DNA of 64,000 bases from Candidimonas sp. SYP-B2681 (GCF_003971065.1 NZ_RYDV01000009.1:119932-183931); one strand, 5' to 3'. Positions 52,820-62,265 are shown, counted from the first letter of the stretch. Translations and numbers: made by a program. Notes: generated by a model not told the origin, from the sequence alone.

Positions 52820-53653
52820 TTAAGGCAGGGGAAATTCGCGCGGGGAATGGCCTTCGTACGTGGGTAGATACTGGCGCGGTATTGGGCCCTTATTGCGTCC
52901 TCCTTGTTGTGACTGCTCCCAGGCGTGGGCAAGGATGCCGACCGATCGCGAAAGGCAAAATAGGCCGCGAGCCAGCGCCGCTGGAAAGCCGAGCTCAGCA
53001 TAAATGATCGCCGTCGCTCCGTCGATGTTCAGGGGGATGGGCTTTGCTTTTCCGGTGTTTAGTTCGCGTTCTATCGCTCGGGCTATCGCCGCATATTTGC
53101 CCGATACAACGCCTTGGTCCGTCGCTTTATCGACCAGCTCAAGCAAACGCGGAGCACGGGGGTCGATGGGGTGAAAACGATGACCGAAACCGGCTACGTA
53201 TTTGCCGTGTTCTTGAATAAATTCGTCCAAACCCTTTCGCACTGCATCGGTTTTGCTCATGCCTGCGTTGATGTAGCCGGCAACGTCCTGGTACAAGCCG
53301 ACAGCCTGCTGTCCCGCGCCGCCGTGTACATCACCCAATACGTTTACCGCCGACCCCATGGCGTTGTTCAATCCAACTCCGCAAGTAATGGCCATACGGG
53401 CGATGGCGACGCTTGGCGCCTGAGGACCGTGATCAACCCCCGACACCAGGGCGGCTTCGAGTAAGGCGCCCTGACCGGGCTCAGGTAGATCTCCTCGGAG
53501 CATCAGCCATACCATCTCGGCGAATCCAAGATTGCCGATCAAGTCTTCAATAGCGTAGCCACGATATCGGATGCTGCCCGGTTTCATATCAATGATTTCG
53601 GTGTGCCACCAATTTTTGCTGGCTGTGCCGTCGTCCGTTTTGGTCTCGGTCAT
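52820..53653 (-). CDS. Citryl-CoA lyase-like (short citrate-synthase family) enzyme
   Basis: 277 residues, much shorter than citrate synthase (about 430) but with its C-terminal core: SIRYRGYAIEDLIGN, AVNVLGDVHGGAGQQAVGLY with a catalytic His, GFGHRFHPIDPRAPRLLEL with another His, and SRSVGILAHAWEQ. The short form is annotated in the family as citryl-CoA lyase: it breaks citryl-CoA or a related 2-hydroxyacyl-CoA into acetyl-CoA and a 2-oxo acid. Its ATG overlaps the stop of the CoA-transferase gene upstream by 4 bases, so the two are translationally coupled. It is the last gene of the operon. Confidence 0.85.
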   Translation of the reverse strand: MTETKTDDGTASKNWWHTEIIDMKPGSIRYRGYAIEDLIGNLGFAEMVWLMLRGDLPEPGQGALLEAALVSGVDHGPQAPSVAIARMAITCGVGLNNAMGSAVNVLGDVHGGAGQQAVGLYQDVAGYINAGMSKTDAVRKGLDEFIQEHGKYVAGFGHRFHPIDPRAPRLLELVDKATDQGVVSGKYAAIARAIERELNTGKAKPIPLNIDGATAIIYAELGFPAALARGLFCLSRSVGILAHAWEQSQQGGRNKGPIPRQYLPTYEGHSPREFPLP

Positions 53654-54849
53654 ACTCCTCCCTCTTTTTTCAATTGAATTATTTCATCGTCGTCGTAGCC
53701 GAGTTGTGTTAGTAGTTCGTCGGTATGCTGGCCCAGCATGGGAGGTGGGAGGTCTACTCCCGGAGCCGTGCCATTGACTTTGAAGCCGCTGCGTACCATC
53801 TCGATATCGCGCCCTACTCCGGGTACCGCTACGAAATTGGAGATCAGTCCACGATCACGTATTTGCGGGTGCGCCAGCACGTCTGGTACGGAATAAACAG
53901 GCCCCGATGGGATCCCCTTCGCCGTCAGCAGCGGCCACCAGTCTGGGGCTGAGCGCGTTGCCAGCGCCAGTTCCAGTTGTTCCTTTAGCGCGCCTCGATT
54001 TTGCAAGCGCGATTGACGTTTGGAAAAACGGCCGTCTGTAATCAGGTCGGGTCTTTCAAGCAGGTGGCACAAGGCCTCGAATTGCTCTTGTTTGTTGGCC
54101 GCAATATTCAACAGACCGCTGCCTGTTTTGAATGTGCCTGACGGACTCGCCGTAAAATTCTCATTACCCATGGGGCAGGGCGCATGGGCCGCATTCAGAT
54201 AATTCGACGTAACCCATCCCATTGTGGCAATAACGGACTCCAGCATCGATACGTCGATAAAACGTGCTTCTGTGCGGGACGTATCGGCCAGTGCCGCGGT
54301 CAGCGCAAAAGCTGCGGTCAAGCCTCCGATGGTGTCGGCAATCGGGTACCCGACACGATAAGGAGCTGTTTCAGGTTCGCCTGTAATGCTCATGACTCCC
54401 GACATGCCTTGAATGATCTGATCGTACGCAGGCAAGCCTTTGAGCGGTCCCTCTTGACCAAAGCCTGAAATAGCACAGTACACCAGACGGGGTTGATGTT
54501 GACGCAAAACCTCAAAGCCCAGCCCCAGGCGATCCATCACGCCTGGCCGGAAATTCTCTACCACCACGTCGGCGCTTTCCAGGAGGCGGAGGAAGATCTC
54601 CTTACCTTTAGGGCTTTTTAGATTGACCGTGATCGAGCGTTTCCCTGCATTCTGCGCCAGGAAGGAAAGGCCCATCAAGCCAATATTCAACTCTGGATCG
54701 GCGCCAAGCTGACGGGCCAGGTCGCCAGTTCCGGGTGTCTCTACCTTGATGACGTCGGCTCCCATTAGCGCAAGCTGATGACAGCAAAATGGCCCGGCCA
54801 GCACATTCGTCAGATCAAGCACTCGTATTTCTTTTAGTGGTTTGTCCAT
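53650..54849 (-). CDS. CaiB/BaiF-family (class III) CoA-transferase
   Basis: 399 residues from ATG 54849. N-terminus LKEIRVLDLTNVLAGPFCCH with the family ALMGADVIKVETPGTGD; NLKSPKGKEIFLRLLESADV, VVENFRPGVMDRLGLGFE and ISGFGQEGPLKGLPAYDQ follow. The active-site area is GYPIADTIGGLTAAFAL. It probably gives CoA to the acid that the adjacent lyase cleaves, with succinyl-CoA or acetyl-CoA as donor. It lies downstream of the Bug gene and overlaps the lyase gene. Confidence 0.88.
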   Translation of the reverse strand: MDKPLKEIRVLDLTNVLAGPFCCHQLALMGADVIKVETPGTGDLARQLGADPELNIGLMGLSFLAQNAGKRSITVNLKSPKGKEIFLRLLESADVVVENFRPGVMDRLGLGFEVLRQHQPRLVYCAISGFGQEGPLKGLPAYDQIIQGMSGVMSITGEPETAPYRVGYPIADTIGGLTAAFALTAALADTSRTEARFIDVSMLESVIATMGWVTSNYLNAAHAPCPMGNENFTASPSGTFKTGSGLLNIAANKQEQFEALCHLLERPDLITDGRFSKRQSRLQNRGALKEQLELALATRSAPDWWPLLTAKGIPSGPVYSVPDVLAHPQIRDRGLISNFVAVPGVGRDIEMVRSGFKVNGTAPGVDLPPPMLGQHTDELLTQLGYDDDEIIQLKKEGGV

Positions 54850-54940
54850 GAAGCGATATTTCGAATGCCAGGGAGCCGGCCAAGCTACCGCTATTTGCGT
54901 TGCCGCCACCCTGTGTTTGATAAGCAAGGACTTTGATTTG

Positions 54941-55921
54941 TTACTTGATGCTGATATTGCCGTCTTTGATAATTTTTGACCATTTGGCGGAGTCATTGGA
55001 GATAAGTTCGTTGAATTCTTTGGTCGTCCCTCCAAGGACCACGTTGCCTTCTTCCATGATTTTTTCGCGCAAATCCTGCGTTTTGAGAACTTCATTAATT
55101 TGCTTGTTCAATACCTCGATAATCCCTTTAGGCGTGCCGGCCGGTGTCAGAATGCCAGTCTTGGACGCCGCCTCGAAACCAGGCAGCGTCTCTGCTAACG
55201 GAGGCACGTTCGGCAGCTGGGGGATCGGCTCCAAGGTTGTAATCGCCAACATATTGATCTTGGAATTTTTCAACTGCGATATTGCTGCGGGAGTCGATGC
55301 AAAAAAGGCGTCGACCTGCCCGCCCAGCAGATCGTTCATGGCAGGCGCTGCCCCTTTGTACGGGACATTTAATACTTCGATTCCGGCCTCGCTCGCGAAA
55401 AAGCGGCCGGCGATATCGCCCACGGTGCCTGTGCCGGCATTGCCTACTGTCAATTTTCCCGGATTGGCTTTGGCGTATTGGACCAATTCGGCTACCGATT
55501 TATATGGTTGGTCCGAGCGAACCACCAGAACCATGGGTTGCGATGCGATCGAGACCACCGGCGCGAAATCTTTGGCGACGTCGTACGAAATATTGTCGTA
55601 AAGATAGGGATTAATCGATAAGTTAGACGTTTGACCCAAGGCTATGTTGTAGCCATTAGGCGCTGAGCGGGCAAGTATTCCCATGCCAACAGTGCCGCCT
55701 GCGCCAGGTCGATTCTCGACGATAATGTTCCATTTGAACTTGTCAGTCAGGGCGTTTGCTACAAAACGAGCCATGGTGTCAGTGCCACCGCCTGGGGGGA
55801 AAGGCACCAGGAGCCTGATAGGTTGGGTGGGATAGGCATCGGCTGCCTGGCTTGCTGGCGCCACGGCTATAACAGCCAGCATCACCGACGTCGCGGCAAC
55901 GAATTTTCGCAAGTTAATCAT
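54941..55921 (-). CDS. Bug-family (TctC-like) solute-binding protein
   Basis: 326 residues from ATG 55921, with AGGAG 5 bases before. A Sec signal ends at APASQAADAYP. Hallmarks: IRLLVPFPPGGGTDTMARF, IVENRPGAGGTVGMGILARS, NAGTGTVGDIAGRFF and VLNVPYKGAAPAMNDLLGGQ. It binds a carboxylate in the periplasm. It stands in the middle of the LysR-linked operon without a permease of its own; the TctAB pair 4.5 kb away is a possible partner. Confidence 0.92.
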   Translation of the reverse strand: MINLRKFVAATSVMLAVIAVAPASQAADAYPTQPIRLLVPFPPGGGTDTMARFVANALTDKFKWNIIVENRPGAGGTVGMGILARSAPNGYNIALGQTSNLSINPYLYDNISYDVAKDFAPVVSIASQPMVLVVRSDQPYKSVAELVQYAKANPGKLTVGNAGTGTVGDIAGRFFASEAGIEVLNVPYKGAAPAMNDLLGGQVDAFFASTPAAISQLKNSKINMLAITTLEPIPQLPNVPPLAETLPGFEAASKTGILTPAGTPKGIIEVLNKQINEVLKTQDLREKIMEEGNVVLGGTTKEFNELISNDSAKWSKIIKDGNISIK

Positions 55922-55986
55922 GATATCTCCTGATTTATTATGTTTATGCTTAAAGATAAAGATATAGACGCCCATTGGGGCAACCA

Positions 55987-56679
55987 CTAAACAGGTAAGC
56001 CTTTTGCCCGCAATACTGCGTTGAACCTTTCGGGATCCGAGCTACCTTGCTCGTTCGATAAACGAATCAACTCTTCCTTTTTTAAATGCGCTTGCACGCG
56101 GGGCAACAAAGCTTGAACCTCTTCAGAGGGAATACAAATCACGCCATCCGCATCGCCCAGCATCAAGTCTCCGGGCCGCACAACAAGGCCCGCACACGCT
56201 ATGGGCACATTAATCTGCCCGGGTCCTTCTTTGCTTGGTCCTCTATGGGTATGACCTTTTGCAAATACGGGCACTTTGCCATCGGCCCATTCGACCAAAT
56301 CCCGGATTGCTCCGTCGATAACAAAGCCGCCGATTTTCTTTGTGAGCGCCGTTGTGCGCATCAAGCCACCGATGAGTGCTTGGGTGACATCTCCTCCTCC
56401 GTCGATCACAATAATGTCGCCCGGCTGCGCCATCATGAACGCTTTATGTATCATCAAATTATCGCCAGGTCGGACTTGCACGGTTAGCGCAAGGCCGCAC
56501 AGGCCTTGCTGCAGATTGTTATGGTAGGCCTTCAAACCCATGGCGCCCAACGAACGACCCATGCAGTCGCCGGCGACCGCCACCGGAACGTCTGTAAACG
56601 AGCGAATCAAACTGTCTTGAAGCTTCCTCGGCATCTCGTTGATGCGATAACCCTGCGGCCATTCACGGGTACTAGACAT
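55987..56679 (-). CDS. RraA-family protein, probable HMG/CHA-type aldolase
   Basis: 230 residues. It has the aldolase motif DGAIRD (residues 122-127) with the Arg and Asp that catalyse 4-hydroxy-4-methyl-2-oxoglutarate / 4-carboxy-4-hydroxy-2-oxoadipate cleavage, and GDNLMIHKAFMMAQPGDIIV, DGGGDVTQALIGGLM and VPIACAGLVVRPGDLMLGDA. In such enzymes the products are pyruvate plus pyruvate or oxaloacetate. Because catalytic residues are kept, a role as an aldolase is more likely than an RNase-E-inhibitor role. It lies between the hydroxyacid dehydrogenase and Bug genes. Confidence 0.8.
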   Translation of the reverse strand: MSSTREWPQGYRINEMPRKLQDSLIRSFTDVPVAVAGDCMGRSLGAMGLKAYHNNLQQGLCGLALTVQVRPGDNLMIHKAFMMAQPGDIIVIDGGGDVTQALIGGLMRTTALTKKIGGFVIDGAIRDLVEWADGKVPVFAKGHTHRGPSKEGPGQINVPIACAGLVVRPGDLMLGDADGVICIPSEEVQALLPRVQAHLKKEELIRLSNEQGSSDPERFNAVLRAKGLPV

Positions 56680-56696
56680 TTAATCTCCTGGTGATG

Positions 56697-57671
56697 TCAT
56701 TGATGCAAACCGCTGATATTGATTACTTTGTCGAGGGGTAGAGTCCCATTCTTTAGATAAGCCAGAATGTTGTTTACCGCCGCCACCGCCATTGCGCTTA
56801 GCGCCGCCGAAGTGGAGCCGCCTACATGAGGGGTCAGGACGACATTGTTCATACTGCGCAGCGCGCTAGACGCTGCGAGGGGTTCTTCGGCCATCGTATC
56901 GAGCCCCACCGCCGCCAACTTCCTACTGACCAATGCCTCGATAAGTGCCGGTTCATCGATTACTTCGCCACGAGCCGTATTAATTAGAATTGCCCCGTCG
57001 GGCAACAGCGCCAATTGCTTTGCTCCAATCAGCGCATGTGTCTCGGCGGTCAACGGTATATGCAGACTTAATATGTCGGATCTGCGAAGCATGGTGTCCA
57101 GATCGGTCAGCAGCCGGACGTCCTTTTGCATCTGACCGGCATTAGCGTAGGGGTCGTAAACCAGCACCTGCATGCCGAGGGCATTGCAGAAGGAAGCCAC
57201 CAGCCGGCCTACTTGCCCATACCCCACCAGGCCCACCGTCCTGCCTTTAAGCTCCAGTCCATTTTGCAAACGCGACCAGCGCCCAGCCCTTATTTCGCTG
57301 TCCATGTACGGTATGTTCCTGGCGGTAGCGAGCATCAAACCGAGGGTCATTTCGGCGACCGACTGGGCATTGGCTCCGGGGGTCACAAAGACAGGGATGC
57401 CGCGATCCGTACAAGCCTGGACATCGATATTGCTCACGCCCACTCCGTGCTTGGAAACGACTTTCAGGGTGCTGCAAGATGCTATCGCCCGGGCTGACAA
57501 CGTTGTTGTTCGGGAAATAACTGCGTCGATATTTTCCGACCCGAGTATCTCCTCTACCTCGGCGCTGTCTGCATTACCTTTCAGGAATACTACGTTGCAA
57601 CCCTCGTTTTCAAGCAAGAACATGCCTTCAGGGCTTAAGGTGCGCGCGGTAACAAAGATTGTGTAAGGCAT
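56697..57671 (-). CDS. D-2-hydroxyacid dehydrogenase (phosphoglycerate-dehydrogenase-like)
   Basis: 324 residues. Rossmann motif VGLVGYGQVGRLVASFCNAL, catalytic Arg in NTARGEVIDEPAL, Glu in EEPLAASSAL and His in LTPHVGGSTSAAL. The substrate-binding start SRTTTLSARAI is normal. It oxidises a 2-hydroxy acid to a 2-oxo acid or the reverse. It is the first gene of the operon and faces a LysR gene 87 bases away. The substrate cannot be named. Confidence 0.87.
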   Translation of the reverse strand: MPYTIFVTARTLSPEGMFLLENEGCNVVFLKGNADSAEVEEILGSENIDAVISRTTTLSARAIASCSTLKVVSKHGVGVSNIDVQACTDRGIPVFVTPGANAQSVAEMTLGLMLATARNIPYMDSEIRAGRWSRLQNGLELKGRTVGLVGYGQVGRLVASFCNALGMQVLVYDPYANAGQMQKDVRLLTDLDTMLRRSDILSLHIPLTAETHALIGAKQLALLPDGAILINTARGEVIDEPALIEALVSRKLAAVGLDTMAEEPLAASSALRSMNNVVLTPHVGGSTSAALSAMAVAAVNNILAYLKNGTLPLDKVINISGLHQ

Positions 57672-57741
57672 ATGAGGCGATAGTCAGGGTCGATGTTTGT
57701 CATTAAACGCAATTGTTGATATAACCGTCTATTCAATAATA

Positions 57742-57749
57742 TTGATCAA
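57742..57749. promoter_or_regulatory. Palindrome in the LysR / dehydrogenase divergent region
   Basis: TTGATCAA is a perfect 8-base palindrome just before the LysR start; CAATAATATTG next to it is also nearly palindromic. The region is short (87 bases) and must serve two promoters, so a LysR site is expected here. Confidence 0.35.
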
Positions 57750-57758
57750 ACGATTCCT

Positions 57759-58682
57759 GTGAGTAATGAATTAAACATTGAGATACGCGATCTGCGCTAT
57801 TTTGAAACTATCGCGGAACTTAAGCACCTGGGCCAGGCTTCCGAAGTGCTGCATCGCAGCCAACCGGCGCTTACCAAGTGCGTGCAGCGGCTAGAGAACG
57901 AGCTAGGGGCCGCTCTGTTCGAACGCAAGGGCCGCGGGCTGGAGCTGACTGCGGTGGGCAAGGAGTTTTATCTGCGAGCGAAGAAAATTTGCGAAACCAA
58001 CGACCGCTATTTAAGCGACATGAAGGGCTTTATCGAAGGATCGACGGGTAAAGTGCGAGTCGGATGCGGCCCAATTACCGCAGACTACCTGCTGCCCATC
58101 ATTTGTAATCTCGCCTTGAAGCATGCCCCGAATGTAGCGCTGGAAATTATGATTGGCACCAATTACGTTCTGAAAGAACAAATTCGGCAAGAGAGGCTGG
58201 ATCTGATCGTTGGCGTCGTGTCAGACGACAACGAGTTCGTCAGTCAGGCATTTATTGACGATATCGTCGTGGTTGCGGCACGTAAAGGGCATCCAGTGTT
58301 CGATATGCCGCGTTTGAGTCTCGAGCATCTTTTGAACTACCACTGGATTCTGCCGACACCGCCGGTCGAGAGCCGAAAATGGCTGGATAATGCCTTTGCA
58401 TCGCGCAAGCTTGCGAAACCGGCGGCGCACATTGAAACGAATTCCCTTCCTTCGATTCACGATCTGATAGGGAGCACGGATCTGTTGTGCTTCCTGTCCA
58501 GATTAACGCTGGAGCACCCGAAGACCCGCGGCCTTCTGCAGGAGGTTGCGCTCGAAGAAACGACCATGACGCGGCAATTAGGGATTACCTATCCGCACGG
58601 GTCCCTGACGCCGGCGACTCTGCGACTTATTGAATTGTTGGATGAGTACCATTCGTCTGGGCCGCGCGGCGATAGTGCGTGA
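57759..58682 (+). CDS. LysR-family transcriptional regulator
   Basis: 307 residues from a GTG start. Helix-turn-helix IRDLRYFETIAELKHLGQAS, SQPALTKCVQRLENELGAAL and FERKGRGLELTAVGKEFY are standard; the effector domain begins GKVRVGCGPITADYLLPII. It is divergent from the five-gene dehydrogenase-aldolase-Bug-CoA-transferase-lyase operon and is its likely regulator. It converges with lgt with one base between the stop codons. Confidence 0.87.
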   Translation: MSNELNIEIRDLRYFETIAELKHLGQASEVLHRSQPALTKCVQRLENELGAALFERKGRGLELTAVGKEFYLRAKKICETNDRYLSDMKGFIEGSTGKVRVGCGPITADYLLPIICNLALKHAPNVALEIMIGTNYVLKEQIRQERLDLIVGVVSDDNEFVSQAFIDDIVVVAARKGHPVFDMPRLSLEHLLNYHWILPTPPVESRKWLDNAFASRKLAKPAAHIETNSLPSIHDLIGSTDLLCFLSRLTLEHPKTRGLLQEVALEETTMTRQLGITYPHGSLTPATLRLIELLDEYHSSGPRGDSA

Positions 58683-58683
58683 A

Positions 58684-59469
58684 CTACCGAACGGCTTTGT
58701 TTGAACTCCACGCATAGATAAGGATGCCCGCTAAGATCATGGGCATAGATAACAACTGACCCATGGACAATCCACCAGCCAGCAGGCCAAGATAGGTATC
58801 AGGCTCGCGGGTGAACTCGGCCAGAAATCTGAACACCCCATAACCCATCAGAAACATGGCACTGACTTGTCCGATAGGGCGGGGCTTGCGCGCGAACAAC
58901 CATACCAGGGCAAACAGCGCGAAGCCCTCCAGGCCCATTTCATATAGTTGGGATGGGTGGCGCGCGATTCCATCCGCGGTTTGTGGAAATACCATCCCCC
59001 ATGGCAAAGTAGTGGGGCGACCCCATAGTTCACCGTTAATAAAATTGCCCATACGCCCCGCCGCCAAGCCTAGCGGAATGAGCGGCGCAACAAAGTCGCC
59101 AATTTCGAGTAAAGTTTTTTGCCGCTTGCGGGCAAAAATCAGCAGCACGACGATCACGCCAATAAGGCCGCCATGAAATGACATGCCGCCCTGCCATAGG
59201 TAGAAGATTTCTATCGGATGAGCCAGGTATTCGGCGGGCTTATAGAACAGGACATAGCCAAGCCGTCCACCCGCGACCACGCCTAGCACGCTATAAAAGA
59301 TAATATCTTCAAGATCGCGCAGGCTTAGGTCGGTTTCACCATGTTGAATCCGCCACCGGCCAAGCAGCCATACAAGGGCGAATCCTATCAGGTACATCAA
59401 CCCATACCAATGTATGGCCACCGGGCCGATTTGCAGCGCGACGGGATCGATCTGTGGATAGTGAAGCAT
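58684..59469 (-). CDS. lgt: Prolipoprotein diacylglyceryl transferase
   Basis: 261 residues, seven membrane helices. The Lgt signature [16 protein letters not shown] is intact; [12 protein letters not shown] and [13 protein letters not shown] are also typical. It adds diacylglycerol to the lipobox Cys of lipoproteins such as Pal and the dehydrogenase lipoprotein in this window. Start chosen at [12 protein letters not shown] (59469), the family's usual N-terminus, rather than the upstream codon. Confidence 0.96.
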   Translation of the reverse strand: MLHYPQIDPVALQIGPVAIHWYGLMYLIGFALVWLLGRWRIQHGETDLSLRDLEDIIFYSVLGVVAGGRLGYVLFYKPAEYLAHPIEIFYLWQGGMSFHGGLIGVIVVLLIFARKRQKTLLEIGDFVAPLIPLGLAAGRMGNFINGELWGRPTTLPWGMVFPQTADGIARHPSQLYEMGLEGFALFALVWLFARKPRPIGQVSAMFLMGYGVFRFLAEFTREPDTYLGLLAGGLSMGQLLSMPMILAGILIYAWSSNKAVR

Positions 59470-59576
59470 GTCTTTTTCTACGTTGATGAAATATCGCCGA
59501 TAATACCGCGATATGCCGCCAAGCAAACCGGCCTTGGCAATGGCGTCTTTTTTTATACGGGGTCAGGTACGGTTTT

Positions 59577-59927
59577 ATGTCTTTTCGTTTTTTCTTCGCT
59601 TCTTTAGCAAGTGTGCTTGGTATTAGCTTCAGCACACTTGCTGCCGCCGATAGCATAGGCGTCGATCTGGCACGAAGTAATAATTGCTTGGCCTGTCACC
59701 AAATAGATCAGAAGCGCGTAGGTCCGTCATTCAAGCTCATTTCACAACGGTTCGCCAATCAAGACGGGGCTCTGGACTACTTGGCCACCACTATTCGGCA
59801 AGGCGGGCGCGGCCGCTGGGGTGCTGTGCCCATGCCTGCCCAGCCACAAGTGAGCCCGGCAAATGCGCAGCTTATTGCGGCATGGATCCTTACCCTTGCT
59901 AATAATAAGGCTCCGGAAACCAAATAG
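59577..59927 (+). CDS. Small exported cytochrome c
   Basis: 116 residues. A Sec signal ends near LAAADSIG. The heme site is CLACH (C37, C40, H41) and the axial Met is Met86 in AVPMPAQP. Class I cytochrome of about 90 mature residues, of the c551/c5 type used as a mobile electron carrier. It is divergent from lgt and converges on the nucleoside-recognition gene with a 9-base gap. Confidence 0.88.
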   Translation: MSFRFFFASLASVLGISFSTLAAADSIGVDLARSNNCLACHQIDQKRVGPSFKLISQRFANQDGALDYLATTIRQGGRGRWGAVPMPAQPQVSPANAQLIAAWILTLANNKAPETK

Positions 59928-59936
59928 CACCCGTTG

Positions 59937-60905
59937 CTACACGCGTTCAGCGGCGCTCACGGGGCGCGTGCTCCAGTTACCGCGATCCGTTAATTTGGCT
60001 AGAGCCGCCACAATAGCCAGCGTCACCAGGACACGTCCCACCAGCACCACCCATACGTCGGCGCCCAAAGCTATCAGCAAAAGCGTGTCTTCGATCAGCG
60101 AATGCGACAACGACAGCCACGATAACGCCAGAAAGCGCGTTCGTGCGGAAAAATTCTGCTTTGTGGCTTCCTCGATGATCAGTGCTCCACCATAGGTAAG
60201 TCCGAGCAATACACCAACGGTTGTGACGGGCGCAACTTGGGCGTTTAGGCCTGATGCCCGCAACAGCGGCATCATGGCGTCGGTGATGCGCCGCGTGATC
60301 CCGAGTCGATCGAGAGCGTCGAGCGCGACCACGAGCACGGCAATGATCACGAAAGTCAGCGCCAGCGAAAACGCGGTCGCCTGTATCCATGCGAAATAGG
60401 GGTTCGCCGTGCTGCTCCCGATGCCATCAGGCCCACGCAGCCATTCCATGGATACCGGCTCGGACAAAGTATTCGTCAAATAGCAGGTCCATGACACCGC
60501 GGCGCCGTATGCGAGCGCGGTTCCGACTCGTAGCGCTGCCGTTGCCCAGAACCCAGCGCCAGCGCGTCGTACGATAGCTTGTTCTACAGGCAAGCTATGT
60601 GCGAAAAGCATCATGGCGCAAAGGGCGCTTAGCTGCCCGGCGCTCATGTCCATCGTTCCTGCCAGACTGCTTAACGACGCCAAGCCCCCGTATATGCCGA
60701 TAAGCAGGGTGGTGGCCCAGATAATTCCCGCTTCGGGCGGCAAATGCAGTAAGGACATTGCTGGAGCAAGGAGGCGTCCGGCAAGCTCGACCAGCCCGAA
60801 CACTTGTGCGATCTGCACAAGAATCATGACGGGCAGCATAACCTTGCTTACCGTAGCAAACATTCTCCAGCTGCGCCGCAGCATGACCACAGGATACGAT
60901 AGCAT
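59937..60905 (-). CDS. Nucleoside-recognition (Gate) domain membrane protein
   Basis: 322 residues with about eight membrane helices. Two Gate-type halves are seen: KVMLPVMILVQIAQVFGLVE then PPEAGIIWATTLLIGIYGGL, and LRASGLNAQVAPVTTVGVLL with GLTYGGALIIEEATKQ. Such proteins resemble SpmA/YjiH transporters; substrate unknown. It stands alone between cytochrome c and hppD. Confidence 0.75.
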   Translation of the reverse strand: MLSYPVVMLRRSWRMFATVSKVMLPVMILVQIAQVFGLVELAGRLLAPAMSLLHLPPEAGIIWATTLLIGIYGGLASLSSLAGTMDMSAGQLSALCAMMLFAHSLPVEQAIVRRAGAGFWATAALRVGTALAYGAAVSWTCYLTNTLSEPVSMEWLRGPDGIGSSTANPYFAWIQATAFSLALTFVIIAVLVVALDALDRLGITRRITDAMMPLLRASGLNAQVAPVTTVGVLLGLTYGGALIIEEATKQNFSARTRFLALSWLSLSHSLIEDTLLLIALGADVWVVLVGRVLVTLAIVAALAKLTDRGNWSTRPVSAAERV

Positions 60906-61005
60906 TGCGCTTCTCTGAACGATAAATGAAGCGATTCTATCGGTTTCCTGTGTCTAACGCTTTTACATTGGCACCCTGGTCGGCACGCTAGGAAGCCGAG
61001 CCGGT

Positions 61006-62118
61006 TTAATCAACATTCTTGAGCACGCCGCGCCGCATTTGGTCGAGCTCGATGGATTCGAACAGAGCCTTAAAGTTGCCCTCACCGAAGCCCTCGTTGC
61101 CCTTGCGCTGAATGATTTCAAAGAAAATCGGGCCGATCTGATTTTCGGTAAAAATCTGAAGAAGCAAGCCGCCTTCTGCTGCGCCATCGAGCAGAATTTT
61201 GTTGGCCTTCAGGCGGTCCACATCTTCGCCGTGATTGGGCAATCGGAGGTCCAGCAGTTCGTAGTAGGTATCCGGGGTATCAAGAAACTGCAAGCCAGAG
61301 CTCTTTAGCTGTTCCACCGTTGCGTAAATGTCGTTGGTCGCCAAAGCAATATGCTGTATGCCTTCGCCGCGATACAGATCCAGATATTCCTGAATCTGGC
61401 CTTTTTCTTCAGTGCCTTCTTCATTGATCGGAATGCGTATATTGCCGCAAGGAGACGTCATGGCTTTGGACTTCACTCCTGTGACCTTGCCTTCTATGTC
61501 AAAGTAGCGCACCTCCCGGAAATTGAACAGACGCTCGTAAAACTCAGCCCATTCTTCCATGCGGCCTTTGTGCACGTTATGGGTAAGGTGATCAACTATT
61601 GTCAGGCCCGCGCCGATATGGTTGACGTCGGTCTGGGCTGTCGTCGTATCAATGGGCTCAAAGTCGACGTCGTATATGCTGATGTCGCCGATACCGCCAT
61701 GACCCTGTTTTCCATGCCAGCGGTCAACAAGATAAATAAGCGAATCGCCTATACCTTTGATGGCAGGAATATTCAGCTCCATAGGGCCGCTGTGCGAATC
61801 GAAACCCCAGGCGCCGAGGTCCAGGGCACGCTTGTACGCTTTACCGGCGTCTTCTACCCGGAACGCGATGGCACAGATAGAAGGCCCATGCAGCCGGGCA
61901 AAGCGTTGGGCAAACGAGTCCGGCTCCGCATTAATCAGGAAATTGATGCCACCCTGACGATAAAGCGTGACATCCTTCTTTCGATGACGAGCAATGGCCT
62001 TGAAGCCCAACGATTCAAATACCTTGCCCAGCGCCTGCGGGTCTGGTGCTGTGTATTCAATAAATTCAAAACCTGCGGTACCCATGGGATTGTCCCAAGG
62101 TTGGACGTTTGCGCTCAT
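61006..62118 (-). CDS. hppD: 4-Hydroxyphenylpyruvate dioxygenase
   Basis: 370 residues from ATG 62118, with GGAG before. Fe(II) enzyme that converts 4-hydroxyphenylpyruvate to homogentisate in tyrosine breakdown. Ligands: His in [10 protein letters not shown], His in [10 protein letters not shown] and Glu in [12 protein letters not shown]. The C-terminal [15 protein letters not shown] is typical. It is divergent from an Lrp-type gene over a shared region with strong inverted repeats. Confidence 0.95.
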   Translation of the reverse strand: MSANVQPWDNPMGTAGFEFIEYTAPDPQALGKVFESLGFKAIARHRKKDVTLYRQGGINFLINAEPDSFAQRFARLHGPSICAIAFRVEDAGKAYKRALDLGAWGFDSHSGPMELNIPAIKGIGDSLIYLVDRWHGKQGHGGIGDISIYDVDFEPIDTTTAQTDVNHIGAGLTIVDHLTHNVHKGRMEEWAEFYERLFNFREVRYFDIEGKVTGVKSKAMTSPCGNIRIPINEEGTEEKGQIQEYLDLYRGEGIQHIALATNDIYATVEQLKSSGLQFLDTPDTYYELLDLRLPNHGEDVDRLKANKILLDGAAEGGLLLQIFTENQIGPIFFEIIQRKGNEGFGEGNFKALFESIELDQMRRGVLKNVD

Positions 62119-62153
62119 ATTGACTCCGGACTGAACAGTGTTTGTTGATAGAC

Positions 62154-62161
62154 ATTGCAAT
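62154..62161. promoter_or_regulatory. ATTGCAAT palindrome upstream of hppD
   Basis: An 8-base palindrome 36 bases before the hppD start. It shares the TTGC/GCAA core with the larger inverted repeat at 62186-62239 and may be an additional Lrp-type contact. Confidence 0.4.
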
Positions 62162-62185
62162 AGCAGATTCTAAGTAAAAACGCTT

Positions 62186-62239
62186 GGCATTAGATTGCAA
62201 ACTATGCTTGATATATTGCCCGTTGCGCAATCTAATGCC
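62186..62239. promoter_or_regulatory. Operator-like inverted repeat between hppD and lrp
   Basis: GGCATTAGATTGC (62186-62198) and GCAATCTAATGCC (62227-62239) are perfect complements over 13 bases, with a 28-base spacer. The centres are 41 bases apart, about four helical turns, suited to a dimer of dimers of an Lrp/AsnC protein binding both sides. It probably controls hppD and the regulator itself. Confidence 0.65.
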
Positions 62240-62265
62240 TATTATTCATAAATTTGGAGTGCTTA

